A stretch of 64,000 nt of DNA from Collinsella sp. (GCA_019414515.1 DXLX01000043.1:1-64000), one strand, 5' to 3'; positions 17,293 to 26,257 are shown, counted from the first letter of the stretch. Program-made: numbers and translations. The notes: generated from the sequence alone by a model not told the origin.

Positions 17293-17892
17293 ATGTTCAA
17301 TATCGTGCTGTATGCGCCCGAGATTCCGGCCAATACGGGCAATATCGGCCGTACCTGCGTGGTCACCGGTACCCGCCTGCATCTGGTGGAGCCGCTGGGC
17401 TTTTCGCTCGATGACAAGACGATACGTCGCGCCGGCCTGGGCTACTGGCAAAACTTGGACGTGACCACCTATACCGGCTGGAAGGATTTCCTTGCGTGCA
17501 ACGGCCTCTCCTCCGCCGACGAGCGCCTGCATCTGCTGACCAAAAAGGCGCGCCGAACCTATGCGCAAAGTACCTACCGCGACGGTGATTATTTGGTCTT
17601 TGGCAGCGAGAGCTCGGGCATTCCCGAGCCACTGCTTGCCGCGGCGCCCGAGCGCTGTGAGCGCATCCCGATGCTGCGCGATTGCGACTCACTCGATAAC
17701 GCCGAGGCTTGGGAAGCCCACGAGGAATCGCTCGGACATACCGAAGACAGCCACGAGGCCATCCTTCGGCAGGATATCTGCGGCAACTTCGTCAACCCGG
17801 ACGACTACCGCATCAGCGCACTCAACCTCTCCAACAGCGCCGCCATCGTCCTCTACGAGGCCCTGCGCCAAACAGGCTTTCCGGGAATGTGA
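17293..17892 (+). CDS. trmL: tRNA (cytidine/uridine-34-2'-O)-methyltransferase
   Basis: A 199-residue SPOUT methyltransferase that 2'-O-methylates the wobble base of leucine tRNAs. Motifs: NIVLYAPEIPANTGNIGRTC at the N-terminus, YLVFGSESSGIP mid-protein and the knot motif ALNLSNSAAIVLYEALRQ at the C-terminus. It is about 40 residues longer than the E. coli enzyme owing to an insert rich in acidic residues before the knot motif (about 125-165). The start follows AAGGAG. The stop codon merges with a family A repeat. Confidence 0.9.
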   Translation: MFNIVLYAPEIPANTGNIGRTCVVTGTRLHLVEPLGFSLDDKTIRRAGLGYWQNLDVTTYTGWKDFLACNGLSSADERLHLLTKKARRTYAQSTYRDGDYLVFGSESSGIPEPLLAAAPERCERIPMLRDCDSLDNAEAWEAHEESLGHTEDSHEAILRQDICGNFVNPDDYRISALNLSNSAAIVLYEALRQTGFPGM

Positions 17893-17917
17893 CAAAGGGA
17901 CAGTCTCGTTGTCATAT
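17889..17917. repeat. Intergenic palindromic repeat, family A (copy 1, imperfect)
   Basis: TGTGACAAAGGGACAGTC followed by TCGTTGTCATA, a variant of the GTGACAAAGGGAC / GTCCCTTTGTCAC palindrome found at least six times in the window. It overlaps the trmL stop codon. Confidence 0.7.
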
Positions 17918-17958
17918 CGGACAATTGTCACATTGACACCCTTCAAACGAAATCAGCG

Positions 17959-17999
17959 ATGCCCGCTATTGCAACGTAAGGCATCGCGATAGCGGGCAT
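17959..17999. terminator. Hairpin between convergent trmL and the DUF4230-like gene
   Basis: ATGCCCGCTAT (17959-17969) pairs perfectly with ATAGCGGGCAT (17989-17999), with a smaller GCGATGC/GCATCGC stem nested around it. No T-tract, so a terminator role is inferred from its position only. Confidence 0.5.
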
Positions 18000-18035
18000 T
18001 CAGCTGAATCAGTAATTTGATTTCAAAGGTAGATA

Positions 18036-18683
18036 TTAATCTTCGAATTCGACATTGACCCTTACGTCTGAACCACAGAACGTCGACACCTGCTTTTTCA
18101 CCAGTTTTACTGCACGTTCATCAGATTTTTCCAGCATGCCACTTTCTTGAACCTTTTGCCTCTGGTCCTTATCAGCCTGCTGAAGCAATTTATTTAAATC
18201 GTCCGTACTGACCTGATTCCAATTAAGAAAACCATTGTCCTCAACGTACTTTTTAAGCGAGTTCGGATCCGTTGACAACGTCACGATCTCGGAATGCGGA
18301 AGCGTAACATTAACAGATTTTATTACCGACTCGTTGTTTTTCGAACGATGGACTTTGACCTTCAGGTTCTCATCGTCTACGTTCAGGCCGATATCCGCCT
18401 TGCCATCGATTGTCGCTACATATCGCTTAGTAGTAAATGGGTTGTTAAAACCAAACAGATTCCCTGCATCGTCAATATATAGAACCTGAGTAAAATCGTA
18501 TTCGTAGGTAAGCAACTTCGTTACCGGCTTAATTTCTTCCCGAATCGAATCATCGCTTATAACGGTCTGATCGCGCATCAACCACAGGTACACGCAGCCG
18601 CCGCAAGCTGCAATCAAGCCTAACGCCAATAGGGCGACAATTATCTTCTGGCCAATTGTTTTAAACGGATTGGAAACGCTCAT
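18036..18683 (-). CDS. DUF4230-like membrane-anchored protein
   Basis: A 215-residue protein with one N-terminal membrane segment (about 12-36, LLALGLIAACGGCVYLWL) and an extracytoplasmic domain. Features consistent with DUF4230 include KLLTYEYDFTQVLY, a self-strand-rich middle and a C-terminal helix ending VSTFCGSDVRVNVEFED. Function unknown. The gene is distinctly AT-richer than the chromosome average here and lies with another AT-rich gene next to a serine recombinase, suggesting recent acquisition. The start follows GGAGG. Confidence 0.65.
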   Translation of the reverse strand: MSVSNPFKTIGQKIIVALLALGLIAACGGCVYLWLMRDQTVISDDSIREEIKPVTKLLTYEYDFTQVLYIDDAGNLFGFNNPFTTKRYVATIDGKADIGLNVDDENLKVKVHRSKNNESVIKSVNVTLPHSEIVTLSTDPNSLKKYVEDNGFLNWNQVSTDDLNKLLQQADKDQRQKVQESGMLEKSDERAVKLVKKQVSTFCGSDVRVNVEFED

Positions 18684-18849
18684 TTAGCCCTTGTCCTCCA
18701 GTTGTCCTCAGGGTAATTACGGACTCAATTCATTTATATTGGGTTTTGATGTCAACCAATTCAGAAAGGAAGGACTTAAATCCAACATAATATAAATACA
18801 CATTCATACGTTAATTTAATACCTATTCTGCTGCACGTAACTTTAGAAA

Positions 18850-18884
18850 GATTGGGGCACAGACCATAGGCCGGCACCCCAATC
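18850..18884 (-). terminator. Intrinsic terminator of the secreted-protein gene
   Basis: GATTGGGG and CCCCAATC arms (18850-18857, 18877-18884) with TTTCT following on the minus strand, placed 48 bp after the stop codon of the minus-strand gene. Confidence 0.65.
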
Positions 18885-18931
18885 CATACATAGGCATCAT
18901 AACGCGTTGATCATTCGATCATATGCCCATG

Positions 18932-19816
18932 TTAATCAACTGAAACGCTGACGTCCATCCGCTGATCTCGGTCGCTATATCCGATCATCAGTTCCCGTCC
19001 CTTTTTATCCTTTGCGCAAAAACTGCTGTCATACGAATATTCGATGTTCTTGTATCCCTTTTTCTTGCAAGCTTTGATGTATTTGCCGTACCCATCATGA
19101 TCGATGCCAAATGCGACAAACGAAAGGCAGTCTTTTTCGTCTAACGACGTATAAACAATAGGGCAGTCAGGCTTCGGCAAGGATTTTGCAAGGGCTTTTG
19201 TTGGCCAGTCATACGCCTTGACACCGCCCTTTGATGAAGTCGTATAGGTTTTCGACTTGAAACTATAGTACTCGAGATATATCTTTCCATCGCCGCCTAG
19301 ATAGGCAATAGTCGCCACTGAAGGCTCCATCAGGTCATATTGATTCTGCTGGGCATTGGCGACATAGTCGCCATGGGTAATGCACGGAACGCTATCAACC
19401 GATTCTCGCTTCTCGACGATTCGCTGGCTATCCGCCGTCATTTTCAGCGTTGAATAATCGTGCGCAGCCTCATCTTCATCAAAAACGTCAGTAAACAGAA
19501 GTTTCTGTTCGTCAGTCAACTCCCCTTTCGGCTCAAACTGAATAGTGAACTGAGCAATATCGAAGCTCGATTTGTTGTCATATTCAAATGTCATCATCTC
19601 GACGCCATCAACAACGCCTTCTGAGACACTCCAGTTTAGTTGATCGATTTTTACTGAATCCTTCTTACCTGGCTTTGGCTTCTTTCCACTTTTCTTAGTC
19701 GCTGCAAATGCGCATGTCGGACTCCAGCCGCGACCCGTAATTCCGAGTGGTAGAGAAATGCCGATTAGTGCCGCCGCGCTAAAAGCCAGAACTGCCGTAA
19801 ATAACTTTTTCTTCAT
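18932..19816 (-). CDS. Secreted protein of unknown function
   Basis: A 294-residue protein with a Sec signal peptide (MKKKLFTAVLAFSAAALIGI, likely cleavage near residue 38 after CAFA), a Lys-rich linker and two extracytoplasmic parts. Residues about 55-130 (LNWSVSEGVVDGVEMMTFEY...) look like a beta-sandwich describing a protein with FEPKGELTDEQ. The last 70 residues (YGKYIKACKKKGYKNIEYSY, then AKDKKGRELMIGYSD) resemble the DUF6591-type C-terminal module, a loose match by eye. There is no lipobox. AT-rich compared with flanks. The start follows AGGGAT. Confidence 0.6.
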   Translation of the reverse strand: MKKKLFTAVLAFSAAALIGISLPLGITGRGWSPTCAFAATKKSGKKPKPGKKDSVKIDQLNWSVSEGVVDGVEMMTFEYDNKSSFDIAQFTIQFEPKGELTDEQKLLFTDVFDEDEAAHDYSTLKMTADSQRIVEKRESVDSVPCITHGDYVANAQQNQYDLMEPSVATIAYLGGDGKIYLEYYSFKSKTYTTSSKGGVKAYDWPTKALAKSLPKPDCPIVYTSLDEKDCLSFVAFGIDHDGYGKYIKACKKKGYKNIEYSYDSSFCAKDKKGRELMIGYSDRDQRMDVSVSVD

Positions 19817-19845
19817 TACATATCCCTTGGTAGTCGTTTAACCTC

Positions 19846-19963
19846 CCCCTCGTCAAATAGCAGACGAATTGGCGACGCGGTGGCATTATTTGATTCAAGG
19901 GCGTGAACTGGATAAACATCGAGGGAAGGAGTGGGCCCTGTGCAATAAACTCCCCTCGTCAAA
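19846..19963. repeat. Pair of 12-bp direct repeats beside the recombinase
   Basis: CCCCTCGTCAAA occurs at 19846-19857 and 19952-19963, 106 bp apart, in the gap between the secreted-protein gene and the recombinase. It could be a target-site or attachment remnant, or chance. Confidence 0.3.
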
Positions 19964-19971
19964 ATGTCTAG

Positions 19972-20607
19972 CTAAAGAGGACGGGCAAACGGCGAACGGT
20001 CATATCCGTTCGCGTCCGCCCGTCTCCAACGATCAAACGTCGATGCGCTAACGTTCAAAAGCATTGCGGCCTCTTGCCTCGTAACCTCACCTCCTTCGAA
20101 TGATTTGATGACATCGCGGTAGCTATCCGGACGTTCGAGCGTCGGTCTCCCAAATCTCACACCCCGCAGACGCGCCGACGCGATACCCTCCGCCTGGCGC
20201 TGCTTTATGTTTTCGCGCTCCACCTGAGCCACGTAGCTCAAAACCTGAAGCACTAGATCGGCAATAAAAGTCCCCGTAATTCCATTGGGTTGTTCGCGTG
20301 TATCAAGCAATGGCATATCGAGCACCACAATGGCAACGCGTTTGTCCGTCGTTAGGCGACGCCATTCATCGAGAACTTCACGGTAGTCGCGACCCAATCG
20401 ATCGATACTCTTAATCACCAGAACGTCCCCTTCGCGCAGACGACGAAGAAGACGTCGGTACTGAGGACGCCTGAAGTCCTTTCCACTCGCTTTGTCAGCA
20501 TAGATCAAATTCGTTTGGACCGGAAACCGCTCCAGCGCGTCCAGTTGGCGATCCAGGTTCTGATCTGCTGACGAAACTCGAGCATACCCATAGATTCTAT
20601 TTTTCAT
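19972..20607 (-). CDS. Serine recombinase (resolvase/invertase family)
   Basis: A 211-residue small serine recombinase. The catalytic serine is in YGYARVSS (residue 12), with family motifs ASGKDFRRPQYRRLL, LVIKSIDRLGRDY and the long E helix ending ENIKQRQAEGIASAR; the C-terminal DNA-binding helix-turn-helix is VTRQEAAMLLNVSASTFDRW. Length is usual for Tn3-type resolvases and invertases. The start at 20607 follows AGGGGC. No transposase is adjacent. A perfect palindrome lies about 80 bp upstream and may be its site. It marks the boundary of the AT-rich accessory stretch. Confidence 0.9.
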   Translation of the reverse strand: MKNRIYGYARVSSADQNLDRQLDALERFPVQTNLIYADKASGKDFRRPQYRRLLRRLREGDVLVIKSIDRLGRDYREVLDEWRRLTTDKRVAIVVLDMPLLDTREQPNGITGTFIADLVLQVLSYVAQVERENIKQRQAEGIASARLRGVRFGRPTLERPDSYRDVIKSFEGGEVTRQEAAMLLNVSASTFDRWRRADANGYDRSPFARPL

Positions 20608-20685
20608 GATTGCCCCTATCAGCCGCACGATGGCAGCTTCAGCTCATCTGAGAGCCCACTCACAATAGGGCGTGTAAATTTCGCG

Positions 20686-20702
20686 AATGGGTTGAACCCA
20701 TT
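20686..20702. promoter_or_regulatory. Perfect 17-bp palindrome between recombinase and ATPase genes
   Basis: AATGGGTT, G, AACCCATT, in the divergent region. Position suggests an operator or a recombination (res-like) half-site arrangement for the serine recombinase. Confidence 0.45.
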
Positions 20703-20772
20703 TTCGGGCTCCAACGTAAGCTATTCAAGCACCGCTTCGATAACGCACGACGCCAACCTTATGCTTTGAAAT

Positions 20773-20820
20773 GAAATTAATCGTTTTTAATTGAGATTAA
20801 CTAGAATAAAATGAAATTAA
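20773..20820 (+). promoter_or_regulatory. Three direct repeats with exact 20-bp period upstream of the AAA ATPase
   Basis: GAAATTAA at 20773, GAGATTAA at 20793 and GAAATTAA at 20813, each preceded by T: exactly 20 bp (two helical turns) apart. The last box ends 24 bp before the GTG start. AT-rich surroundings suggest they overlap the promoter, so a protein bound here would control the gene. Confidence 0.6.
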
Positions 20821-20844
20821 CCCGAGACGCTAAAGGAGGGCATT

Positions 20845-21945
20845 GTGGAATATCTCGAGAACCCGTTTACCCCTAGCTTTGGCGAGGTTCCTGCCCATCT
20901 CGCTGGCAGACAACAGATTATTCGGGATTTGGACCGTGCCTTCTTGAGCCAGCGCAGGCGCCCAGAATTGACCTCGATCTTCTCAGGCGCGCGTGGAACC
21001 GGCAAAACCGCCCTCATGTCGTCGCTCGCAACAAGGGCGGAATCCCACGGCTGGATAGCCGTAAAGACGACCGCGCTCCCGGGAATGCTTGAGGAAATCG
21101 AACTCGGGACGAAACGCGCCGCAGCCCATCTCATCGACTCGTCCAGCCGCTTCGAAGTCACCGGTCTCGGAATTGCACCGCTCGGCAGCATCGAGGTCAA
21201 TCGCGTTCACGATGCCTCAACCTGGCGTTATCGCATGAGCGACATCATCGACCAGCTCAACGAGGCGGACACCGGTCTGCTCGTCACGGTTGACGAGGTA
21301 GACCCGACACTCGACGAAATGATTCAGCTCGCAGCGACGTATCAGCACTTTGTGACCGATGGGAAACGCGTCGCGCTGCTCATGGCGGGACTTCCCAACA
21401 ACGTCTCGACGTTGCTGAACCACAAGACGGTCTCGTTCCTTCGCCGCGCCCAACAATATCATCTGGGTCGCATTGCCGACTATGACGTGCGCGAGGCCTT
21501 GATTCGCACAATCCAGGAAAACGATCGCCTGGCAGATGCTGAGGGAATCGATAGAGCCGTTCGCTCGATCTCCGGTTTTCCCTTCCTATTGCAACTCGTA
21601 GGCTATCGTGCCTGGGATCTCACAAGCGATTCGAAGGAAATCTCGTCACGCGACTTTGACCTGGGAATCAAAATCGCGCGCGACGAGATGGACGACCGAA
21701 TCCTCGCGGCAACCTATCGGGAACTCACTGCAGAGGACAAGCGATTCCTCATCGCCATGCTCGATGACGAGGAAGAGTCCACCACCGCTGATCTTGTCGA
21801 GCGCCTCAAGCGTTCGCCACAGCAGGTCTCCCGCTACCGACGCCGCATGATAGACGCCGGCATCATCGGAGAACGCGGACGCGGAATCGTCGCTTTTGAA
21901 TTGCCGTTTTTCCGTGACTATCTCGCCGCTCAGTGCGTGAAATAG
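20845..21945 (+). CDS. AAA/STAND-type ATPase with C-terminal winged helix (Orc1-like), paralog 1
   Basis: A 366-residue protein. It starts with NPFTPSFGEVPAHLAGR, typical of this ATPase group; Walker A is GARGTGKT at 48-55, Walker B LLVTVDE at 145-151, then a sensor-like LLMAGLP and SFLRRAQQYHLG. The last 70 residues form a winged-helix domain (TTADLVERLKRSPQQVSRYRRRM). The layout recalls Orc1/Cdc6-like and STAND ATPases; the biological role is unknown. The GTG start has AAAGGAGGG 5 nt upstream. Three phased repeats precede it, suggesting autoregulation. A paralog lies at 25139-26257. It could act in defence, replication control or transcription. Confidence 0.8.
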   Translation: MEYLENPFTPSFGEVPAHLAGRQQIIRDLDRAFLSQRRRPELTSIFSGARGTGKTALMSSLATRAESHGWIAVKTTALPGMLEEIELGTKRAAAHLIDSSSRFEVTGLGIAPLGSIEVNRVHDASTWRYRMSDIIDQLNEADTGLLVTVDEVDPTLDEMIQLAATYQHFVTDGKRVALLMAGLPNNVSTLLNHKTVSFLRRAQQYHLGRIADYDVREALIRTIQENDRLADAEGIDRAVRSISGFPFLLQLVGYRAWDLTSDSKEISSRDFDLGIKIARDEMDDRILAATYRELTAEDKRFLIAMLDDEEESTTADLVERLKRSPQQVSRYRRRMIDAGIIGERGRGIVAFELPFFRDYLAAQCVK

Positions 21946-21952
21946 GCATCAA

Positions 21953-21981
21953 TGCGACAAAGGGACAATCCCTTTGTCGCA
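21953..21981. repeat. Intergenic palindromic repeat, family A (copy 2)
   Basis: TGCGACAAAGGGACAATC then CCTTTGTCGCA, a near-perfect palindrome between convergent ATPase and uvrA genes, where it may also terminate transcription. Confidence 0.8.
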
Positions 21982-21985
21982 TCGT

Positions 21986-24478
21986 CTATAGATAGCGGCC
22001 CGTAACGCTCTTGGAGCAGGCTGCGATATCGCCCGGCGTGCCGGCGCAGACGATTTGCCCGCCGGCATCGCCGCCGCCCGGGCCCATATCGATCACGTAG
22101 TCGGCGTTACGGATAAGGTCGAGGTCATGCTCAATCACGATAACCGTGGCGCCCTTGGCAACAAGGCCATCAAACACACTCAGCAGTACCTGAACATCGA
22201 GCGGATGCAGGCCGATGGTGGGCTCGTCGAACACGAATACGGCATCGTCCTGCACGCGGCCCATCTCGCTCGCAAGCTTAAGTCGCTGCGCCTCGCCGCC
22301 CGAGAGCGCCGGCGTGGGCTCGCCGAGCGTCAGGTAGCCCAGCCCCAGGTCGTGCAAGGTCTGCAGGCGCGCCTGGACTTTCTTGAGTCCCACCGTGGCG
22401 TCGAGGGCCTCGTCCACACTCATGTCCATGAGCTGCGGCAACGTGAGCGAGCTGCCGTCCTTGCCCTCGCGATGGATATGCAAGGCGGCATCCGCATAAC
22501 GCGAGCCGCGACATGCAGGACAGACGATCTCGACATCGGGCAAAAACTGCACGTCAAGCGATATCGAGCCCGTACCATCGCACGTGGGGCAACGCAAGGC
22601 ACCGGTGTTGTAGCTAAAGGCACCCGCCTTATACCCTGCCGCCTTGGCCTCGGGCGTACGGGCGAAGGCGCGGCGCAGCTCATCGTGGATGTCGGCATAG
22701 GTCGCCACCGTCGAGCGTACGTTGGCGCCAATGGGCGTGGCGTCAATCAGGTTGGCACGCGCGATACCCTCGGCATCGACCCAACGCACGTGCCTGGGCA
22801 GGCGCTCGCCGGCTGCCTGCGCTTTGAGTGCCGGGATGAGCGTCTCGAGCACCAATGTCGTCTTACCCGAGCCTGAAACGCCCGTTACCGCGACAAGGCG
22901 GCCACGCGGGATATCGACTTCGAGCGGCTTGACGGTATGGATGGCATCGGTCGCCATGCGGATATGGCCTAGGTCGAACATTTCGTCGTCAGCCACCTGC
23001 GGGCGCAAGCGCTTGGGGTCCGAGCGCAAGAACGGCGCGATGCGGCTACCCTGCGATTGTTCGACCTCGTCCACCGTACCAGCGGCGATTACATGACCGC
23101 CGCCTGCTCCGGCAACGGGGCCCATCTCGACCAGATAGTCGGCTTCTGCCAGCACGCGCGTGTCGTGGTCGACAACAACCACGGTGTTGCCGTCGTCCAC
23201 CAGATCGCGCATCACGCCCACCAGGCCATCGACATTGGCAGGATGCAAGCCAATCGAAGGCTCGTCCAGCACATACAGCACGCCCGTCGATCGGTTGCGC
23301 ACCACGCGGGCAAGCTGCACGCGCTGGCGCTCACCCGTCGACAGCGTGGCACCGGCGCGGTCGAGCGAAAGGTAATCGAGGCCCAGGTCGACCAGGCGGC
23401 GGGCCGTGCTCAAAAACGAATCGCAGATGTCCCCGGCCATGGGCCGCATCTCGATCGGCAAGGATGCAGGCACCCCGCGCACCCACTCAATCGCCTCGCC
23501 CAGCGTCATGCCCGCCGCCTGCGCCAGATTGATACCGCGCACCTGGGGCTGGCGCGCGGCGTCGGAAAGACGCGTGCCGCCGCAGTCACGGCACGGCCCC
23601 TCGCGCAAAAAGCGCGCCACGCGCTTAAGTCCCTTGTCGTCCTTAACCTTGGCGAGCGCATTCTCGACAGTATAGACGGCGTTGTAATAGGTAAAGTCGA
23701 GCGGCGTGGCGCCCTCGCCGTTTTTGGGAACGTAGAGGATGTGCTTCTTGACCGCCGGGCCATGGAACACGATATCGCGCTCGGCGGGCGTGAGCTGGCT
23801 AAACGGCACGTCAGTGCGCACGCCCATCTCGCCGGCCACCTGCTTCATCAGATCCCACATGAGCGTGCCCCAGGGAAGCACCGCACCCTCGTTGATGCTC
23901 TTTGATTCGTCGGGCACCAGGCTCGCTTCGTCCACCTCGCGCATAACGCCGGTACCGCCGCAGGTAGGACACGCGCCGCCGCTGTTAAAGGCAAGGTCCT
24001 CGGCACCCGGCGCGTAGAACCCGTGGCCGCATGCGGGGCACGTGAGCGACAGACCCGCGGCCACGTTAAGGCTCGGTTCCACACGCGTCCCGCAATGCGG
24101 GCACACGTGATGGGCGCAACGGCTAAAGAGCAGGCGCAGGCTGTTGTTGAGCTCGGTCATGGTGCCAAACGTGGAGCGCACACCTGGCACGCTGGGGCGC
24201 TGATGCAGCGCGAGTGCCGCCGGCACGTGCAGCACCTCGTCCACCTGAGCGTGTTCGGCCTGCGTCAGGCGACGGCGGGTATAGGTGCTGAGCGCCTCCA
24301 GATAACGGCGCGAGCCCTCGGCATACAGAACCCCCAGCGCCAGCGAGCTCTTGCCCGAACCCGACACGCCGGCAATACCCACGAGCCTTCCCAGCGGAAT
24401 ATCGATATCGATGTCCTTGAGGTTGTGAACACGCGCGCCGCGCACCTCAATAGCACTTGGTTGTTGCGACACCGTCAT
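21986..24478 (-). CDS. UvrA2-type excinuclease ABC subunit A paralog
   Basis: A 830-residue class II UvrA, an ABC-type DNA-damage-binding ATPase. It has two ATPase halves: Walker A GVSGSGKSS at about 37-45 and GVSGSGKTT in the second half; signatures LSTGERQRVQLA and LSGGEAQRLKLA; zinc-finger CxxC pairs (CPHC, CPAC, CPTC, CPAC). At 830 rather than about 940 residues it lacks the UvrB-binding insert, as in UvrA2/DrrC-like proteins linked to drug or DNA-damage tolerance. The start at 24478 follows GGAAGGGGAG; an upstream extension would run through a family A repeat. Confidence 0.9.
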   Translation of the reverse strand: MTVSQQPSAIEVRGARVHNLKDIDIDIPLGRLVGIAGVSGSGKSSLALGVLYAEGSRRYLEALSTYTRRRLTQAEHAQVDEVLHVPAALALHQRPSVPGVRSTFGTMTELNNSLRLLFSRCAHHVCPHCGTRVEPSLNVAAGLSLTCPACGHGFYAPGAEDLAFNSGGACPTCGGTGVMREVDEASLVPDESKSINEGAVLPWGTLMWDLMKQVAGEMGVRTDVPFSQLTPAERDIVFHGPAVKKHILYVPKNGEGATPLDFTYYNAVYTVENALAKVKDDKGLKRVARFLREGPCRDCGGTRLSDAARQPQVRGINLAQAAGMTLGEAIEWVRGVPASLPIEMRPMAGDICDSFLSTARRLVDLGLDYLSLDRAGATLSTGERQRVQLARVVRNRSTGVLYVLDEPSIGLHPANVDGLVGVMRDLVDDGNTVVVVDHDTRVLAEADYLVEMGPVAGAGGGHVIAAGTVDEVEQSQGSRIAPFLRSDPKRLRPQVADDEMFDLGHIRMATDAIHTVKPLEVDIPRGRLVAVTGVSGSGKTTLVLETLIPALKAQAAGERLPRHVRWVDAEGIARANLIDATPIGANVRSTVATYADIHDELRRAFARTPEAKAAGYKAGAFSYNTGALRCPTCDGTGSISLDVQFLPDVEIVCPACRGSRYADAALHIHREGKDGSSLTLPQLMDMSVDEALDATVGLKKVQARLQTLHDLGLGYLTLGEPTPALSGGEAQRLKLASEMGRVQDDAVFVFDEPTIGLHPLDVQVLLSVFDGLVAKGATVIVIEHDLDLIRNADYVIDMGPGGGDAGGQIVCAGTPGDIAACSKSVTGRYL

Positions 24479-24500
24479 CGCTCCCCTTCCTGTTAGCCGA

Positions 24501-24533
24501 ACGTAGCAAAGGGACTGTCCCTTTGTCACGTTA
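24501..24533. repeat. Intergenic palindromic repeat, family A (copy 3)
   Basis: GCAAAGGGACTGTCCCTTTGTC palindrome with flanks ACGTA/TTACG. It overlaps the stop codon of the upstream GNAT gene and lies in the uvrA leader. Confidence 0.8.
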
Positions 24534-25085
24534 CTCACACTGTGCCTGCCTGCGCCAGTCTTCGCGGGTCAAATACGTAAAGTACTCGGTACGCACATCG
24601 TCCATGAGCTCGCAGGGCACGTCGCGTTCAACGTGATGAGGCACGAAGCCACATTTTTGCTGAACGCGTAGCGACTTGTTATTGCCCTCGTAGTATCCGC
24701 ACCAAAGTGCCTTGCAGCCAAGTGTTTCGAACGCATAGCGCTGCACGGCTCGCACCGCTTCGGGAGCAAAGCCTCGACCCCAGAACGGCTTGGCGATCCA
24801 ATACCCCACCTCGAACTCGAGTCCGCCTCTTTGGCTGTTCGACTCGCAGCGAGGCGGCATGAGCCCGATGCTGCCCACGGGCTCGTCTGCCTCAGCCAGG
24901 CAAATGGCAAAGGTATGGGGCGCCGCAAAGACCGTCCGAATGATCTCCCTGCTCTCCTCAATGCTTCGATGGGGCGGCCAACCCGCAGCCGGCCCCACGT
25001 CCGGATCGCTCGCATATGCAAACAGGCTCGCCGCATCCGTCTCGCGCCACGGACGAAGCGTCAAACGCTCGGTATGAATCACCAT
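24531..25085 (-). CDS. GNAT N-acetyltransferase, RimJ/RimL type
   Basis: A 184-residue acetyltransferase of the ribosomal-protein-alanine type (Acetyltransf_3): IHTERLTLRPWRETDAASLF at the N-terminus, YWIAKPFWGRGFAPEAVRAV for the acetyl-CoA pyrophosphate loop (usually Q/RGxGxA), and EGNNKSLRVQQKCGF near the end. The start at 25085 follows GAGAGG. It lies between two family A repeats, upstream of uvrA on the same strand. The substrate is unknown. Confidence 0.85.
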   Translation of the reverse strand: MVIHTERLTLRPWRETDAASLFAYASDPDVGPAAGWPPHRSIEESREIIRTVFAAPHTFAICLAEADEPVGSIGLMPPRCESNSQRGGLEFEVGYWIAKPFWGRGFAPEAVRAVQRYAFETLGCKALWCGYYEGNNKSLRVQQKCGFVPHHVERDVPCELMDDVRTEYFTYLTREDWRRQAQCE

Positions 25086-25108
25086 GTTTTGACCTCTCTC
25101 AGACATCG

Positions 25109-25139
25109 ATGTGACAAAGGGACAGTCCCTTTGTCACAT
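25109..25139. repeat. Intergenic palindromic repeat, family A (copy 4, best copy)
   Basis: ATGTGACAAAGGGAC, AG-centred, GTCCCTTTGTCACAT: a virtually perfect 31-bp palindrome touching the stop codon of the second ATPase gene. Confidence 0.85.
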
Positions 25140-26257
25140 TACTCGTGCCATAAAACACGATCGTGAATGTATTTGCCCAGCATAGGCACGCTAAACCGGA
25201 CGAGGCCGTATCCGGCAGCCTCGATGACGCGCTCGCGAATCAGGCTTGCGCGATATTTACTCGCCCAGCTCTGGGTACGGTCGCAGCGCTCAATGATATC
25301 CGCCATGCGCGTCGGCTTGTCCTCGTCAACCGCCATAGCCTCGATAAAAAGGCGCTGTGGACTGCGCAGCCCGTAATACAGAGGCGCGTCAACCGCTTCG
25401 TAGAACTCAGAGACGGCATCCGCATGGCCATCCTCGACATCGCGCCTTTCGATGACTTGCGAGCCACGCCGGACAGCAGACCGCCACATGTAATATCCCA
25501 CCAGCTGAACCATATAGGGATGCCCCATGCTCTTGTGCGCTGCAAGGTCCGCCGTCTCCGCATCAACGCAAAGACCGGCACACTCGACCGTCTGGATATA
25601 CGAATCGCGCACCTTGGGCAAAGAAATCGCCCCCAACGTACGCTGCTGGGCACGTCGCAAAAACGTCACGCTCGGCTCTTCGAGCAGATCGTCAACCATG
25701 CTGGGCAAGCCGGCAAAGACCAGCGCAAGACCGCGCTGGTCGCTATCGGGCAAGCCCGTGGCATCCTGGTCTCCGAGCACCTGCTGATAGAGAACGGCAA
25801 GAGCCGCCAGTTCCTCGATAGACGCAGATTGAGCCTCGTCAATCGCAAACAGAATACCCTTGCTTGGGCCGAGTTTCTTGAGGCGTTCGTTGACCAGCCC
25901 TCGCAACGTCTCGCCTTTTGCCCGCGCCGCCTCAACCGACATCCGTCCAAACGATGGGCCAAACTCCATTGACGTCACAACGAGCTTATTCGAGCGGAGT
26001 GCGTCGGCCAAGCGGTCGCATAAACCAAGCGAAGCGGAATCGGAGACAACTGCCCATCCGTGCTCGCTGGCCAGACGTTGCAGCTCCCTCAGGAGAACCG
26101 TCTTGCCGCAGCCGCGGTTTCCCGTAATGAGCATGAGCCTGCCCGGCGCTCCCGCGCCGTTATCGAGCCCTTCCTCAAAATCTTCGATGACCGACTCGCG
26201 ACCGATGAGTATCGGAGGTCGCTTACCAGCCGTGGGCTTAAAGGGATTTGGATTCAT
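25139..26257 (-). CDS. AAA/STAND-type ATPase with C-terminal winged helix (Orc1-like), paralog 2
   Basis: A 372-residue paralog of the gene at 20845. It shares the start NPFKPTAGKRPPILIGRE, Walker A GNRGCGKT, Walker B ILFAIDEAQ, the motifs LVFAGLP, SVTFLRRAQQRTLG and MVQLVGYYMW, and a C-terminal winged helix (MADIIERCDRTQSWASKYRA). Overall identity by eye is modest, so the duplication is old or the two came separately. The start follows GAGGAGG. Three 10-bp tandem repeats precede it, in the same position as the 20-bp repeats of paralog 1. The role is unknown; it may be a defence or regulatory ATPase. Confidence 0.8.
   Translation of the reverse strand: MNPNPFKPTAGKRPPILIGRESVIEDFEEGLDNGAGAPGRLMLITGNRGCGKTVLLRELQRLASEHGWAVVSDSASLGLCDRLADALRSNKLVVTSMEFGPSFGRMSVEAARAKGETLRGLVNERLKKLGPSKGILFAIDEAQSASIEELAALAVLYQQVLGDQDATGLPDSDQRGLALVFAGLPSMVDDLLEEPSVTFLRRAQQRTLGAISLPKVRDSYIQTVECAGLCVDAETADLAAHKSMGHPYMVQLVGYYMWRSAVRRGSQVIERRDVEDGHADAVSEFYEAVDAPLYYGLRSPQRLFIEAMAVDEDKPTRMADIIERCDRTQSWASKYRASLIRERVIEAAGYGLVRFSVPMLGKYIHDRVLWHE

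Noticed and set aside
19869..20051. 60-codon plus-strand frame between the secreted protein and the recombinase
   Set aside because: No ribosome site, overlaps the recombinase 3' end and has no recognisable features.
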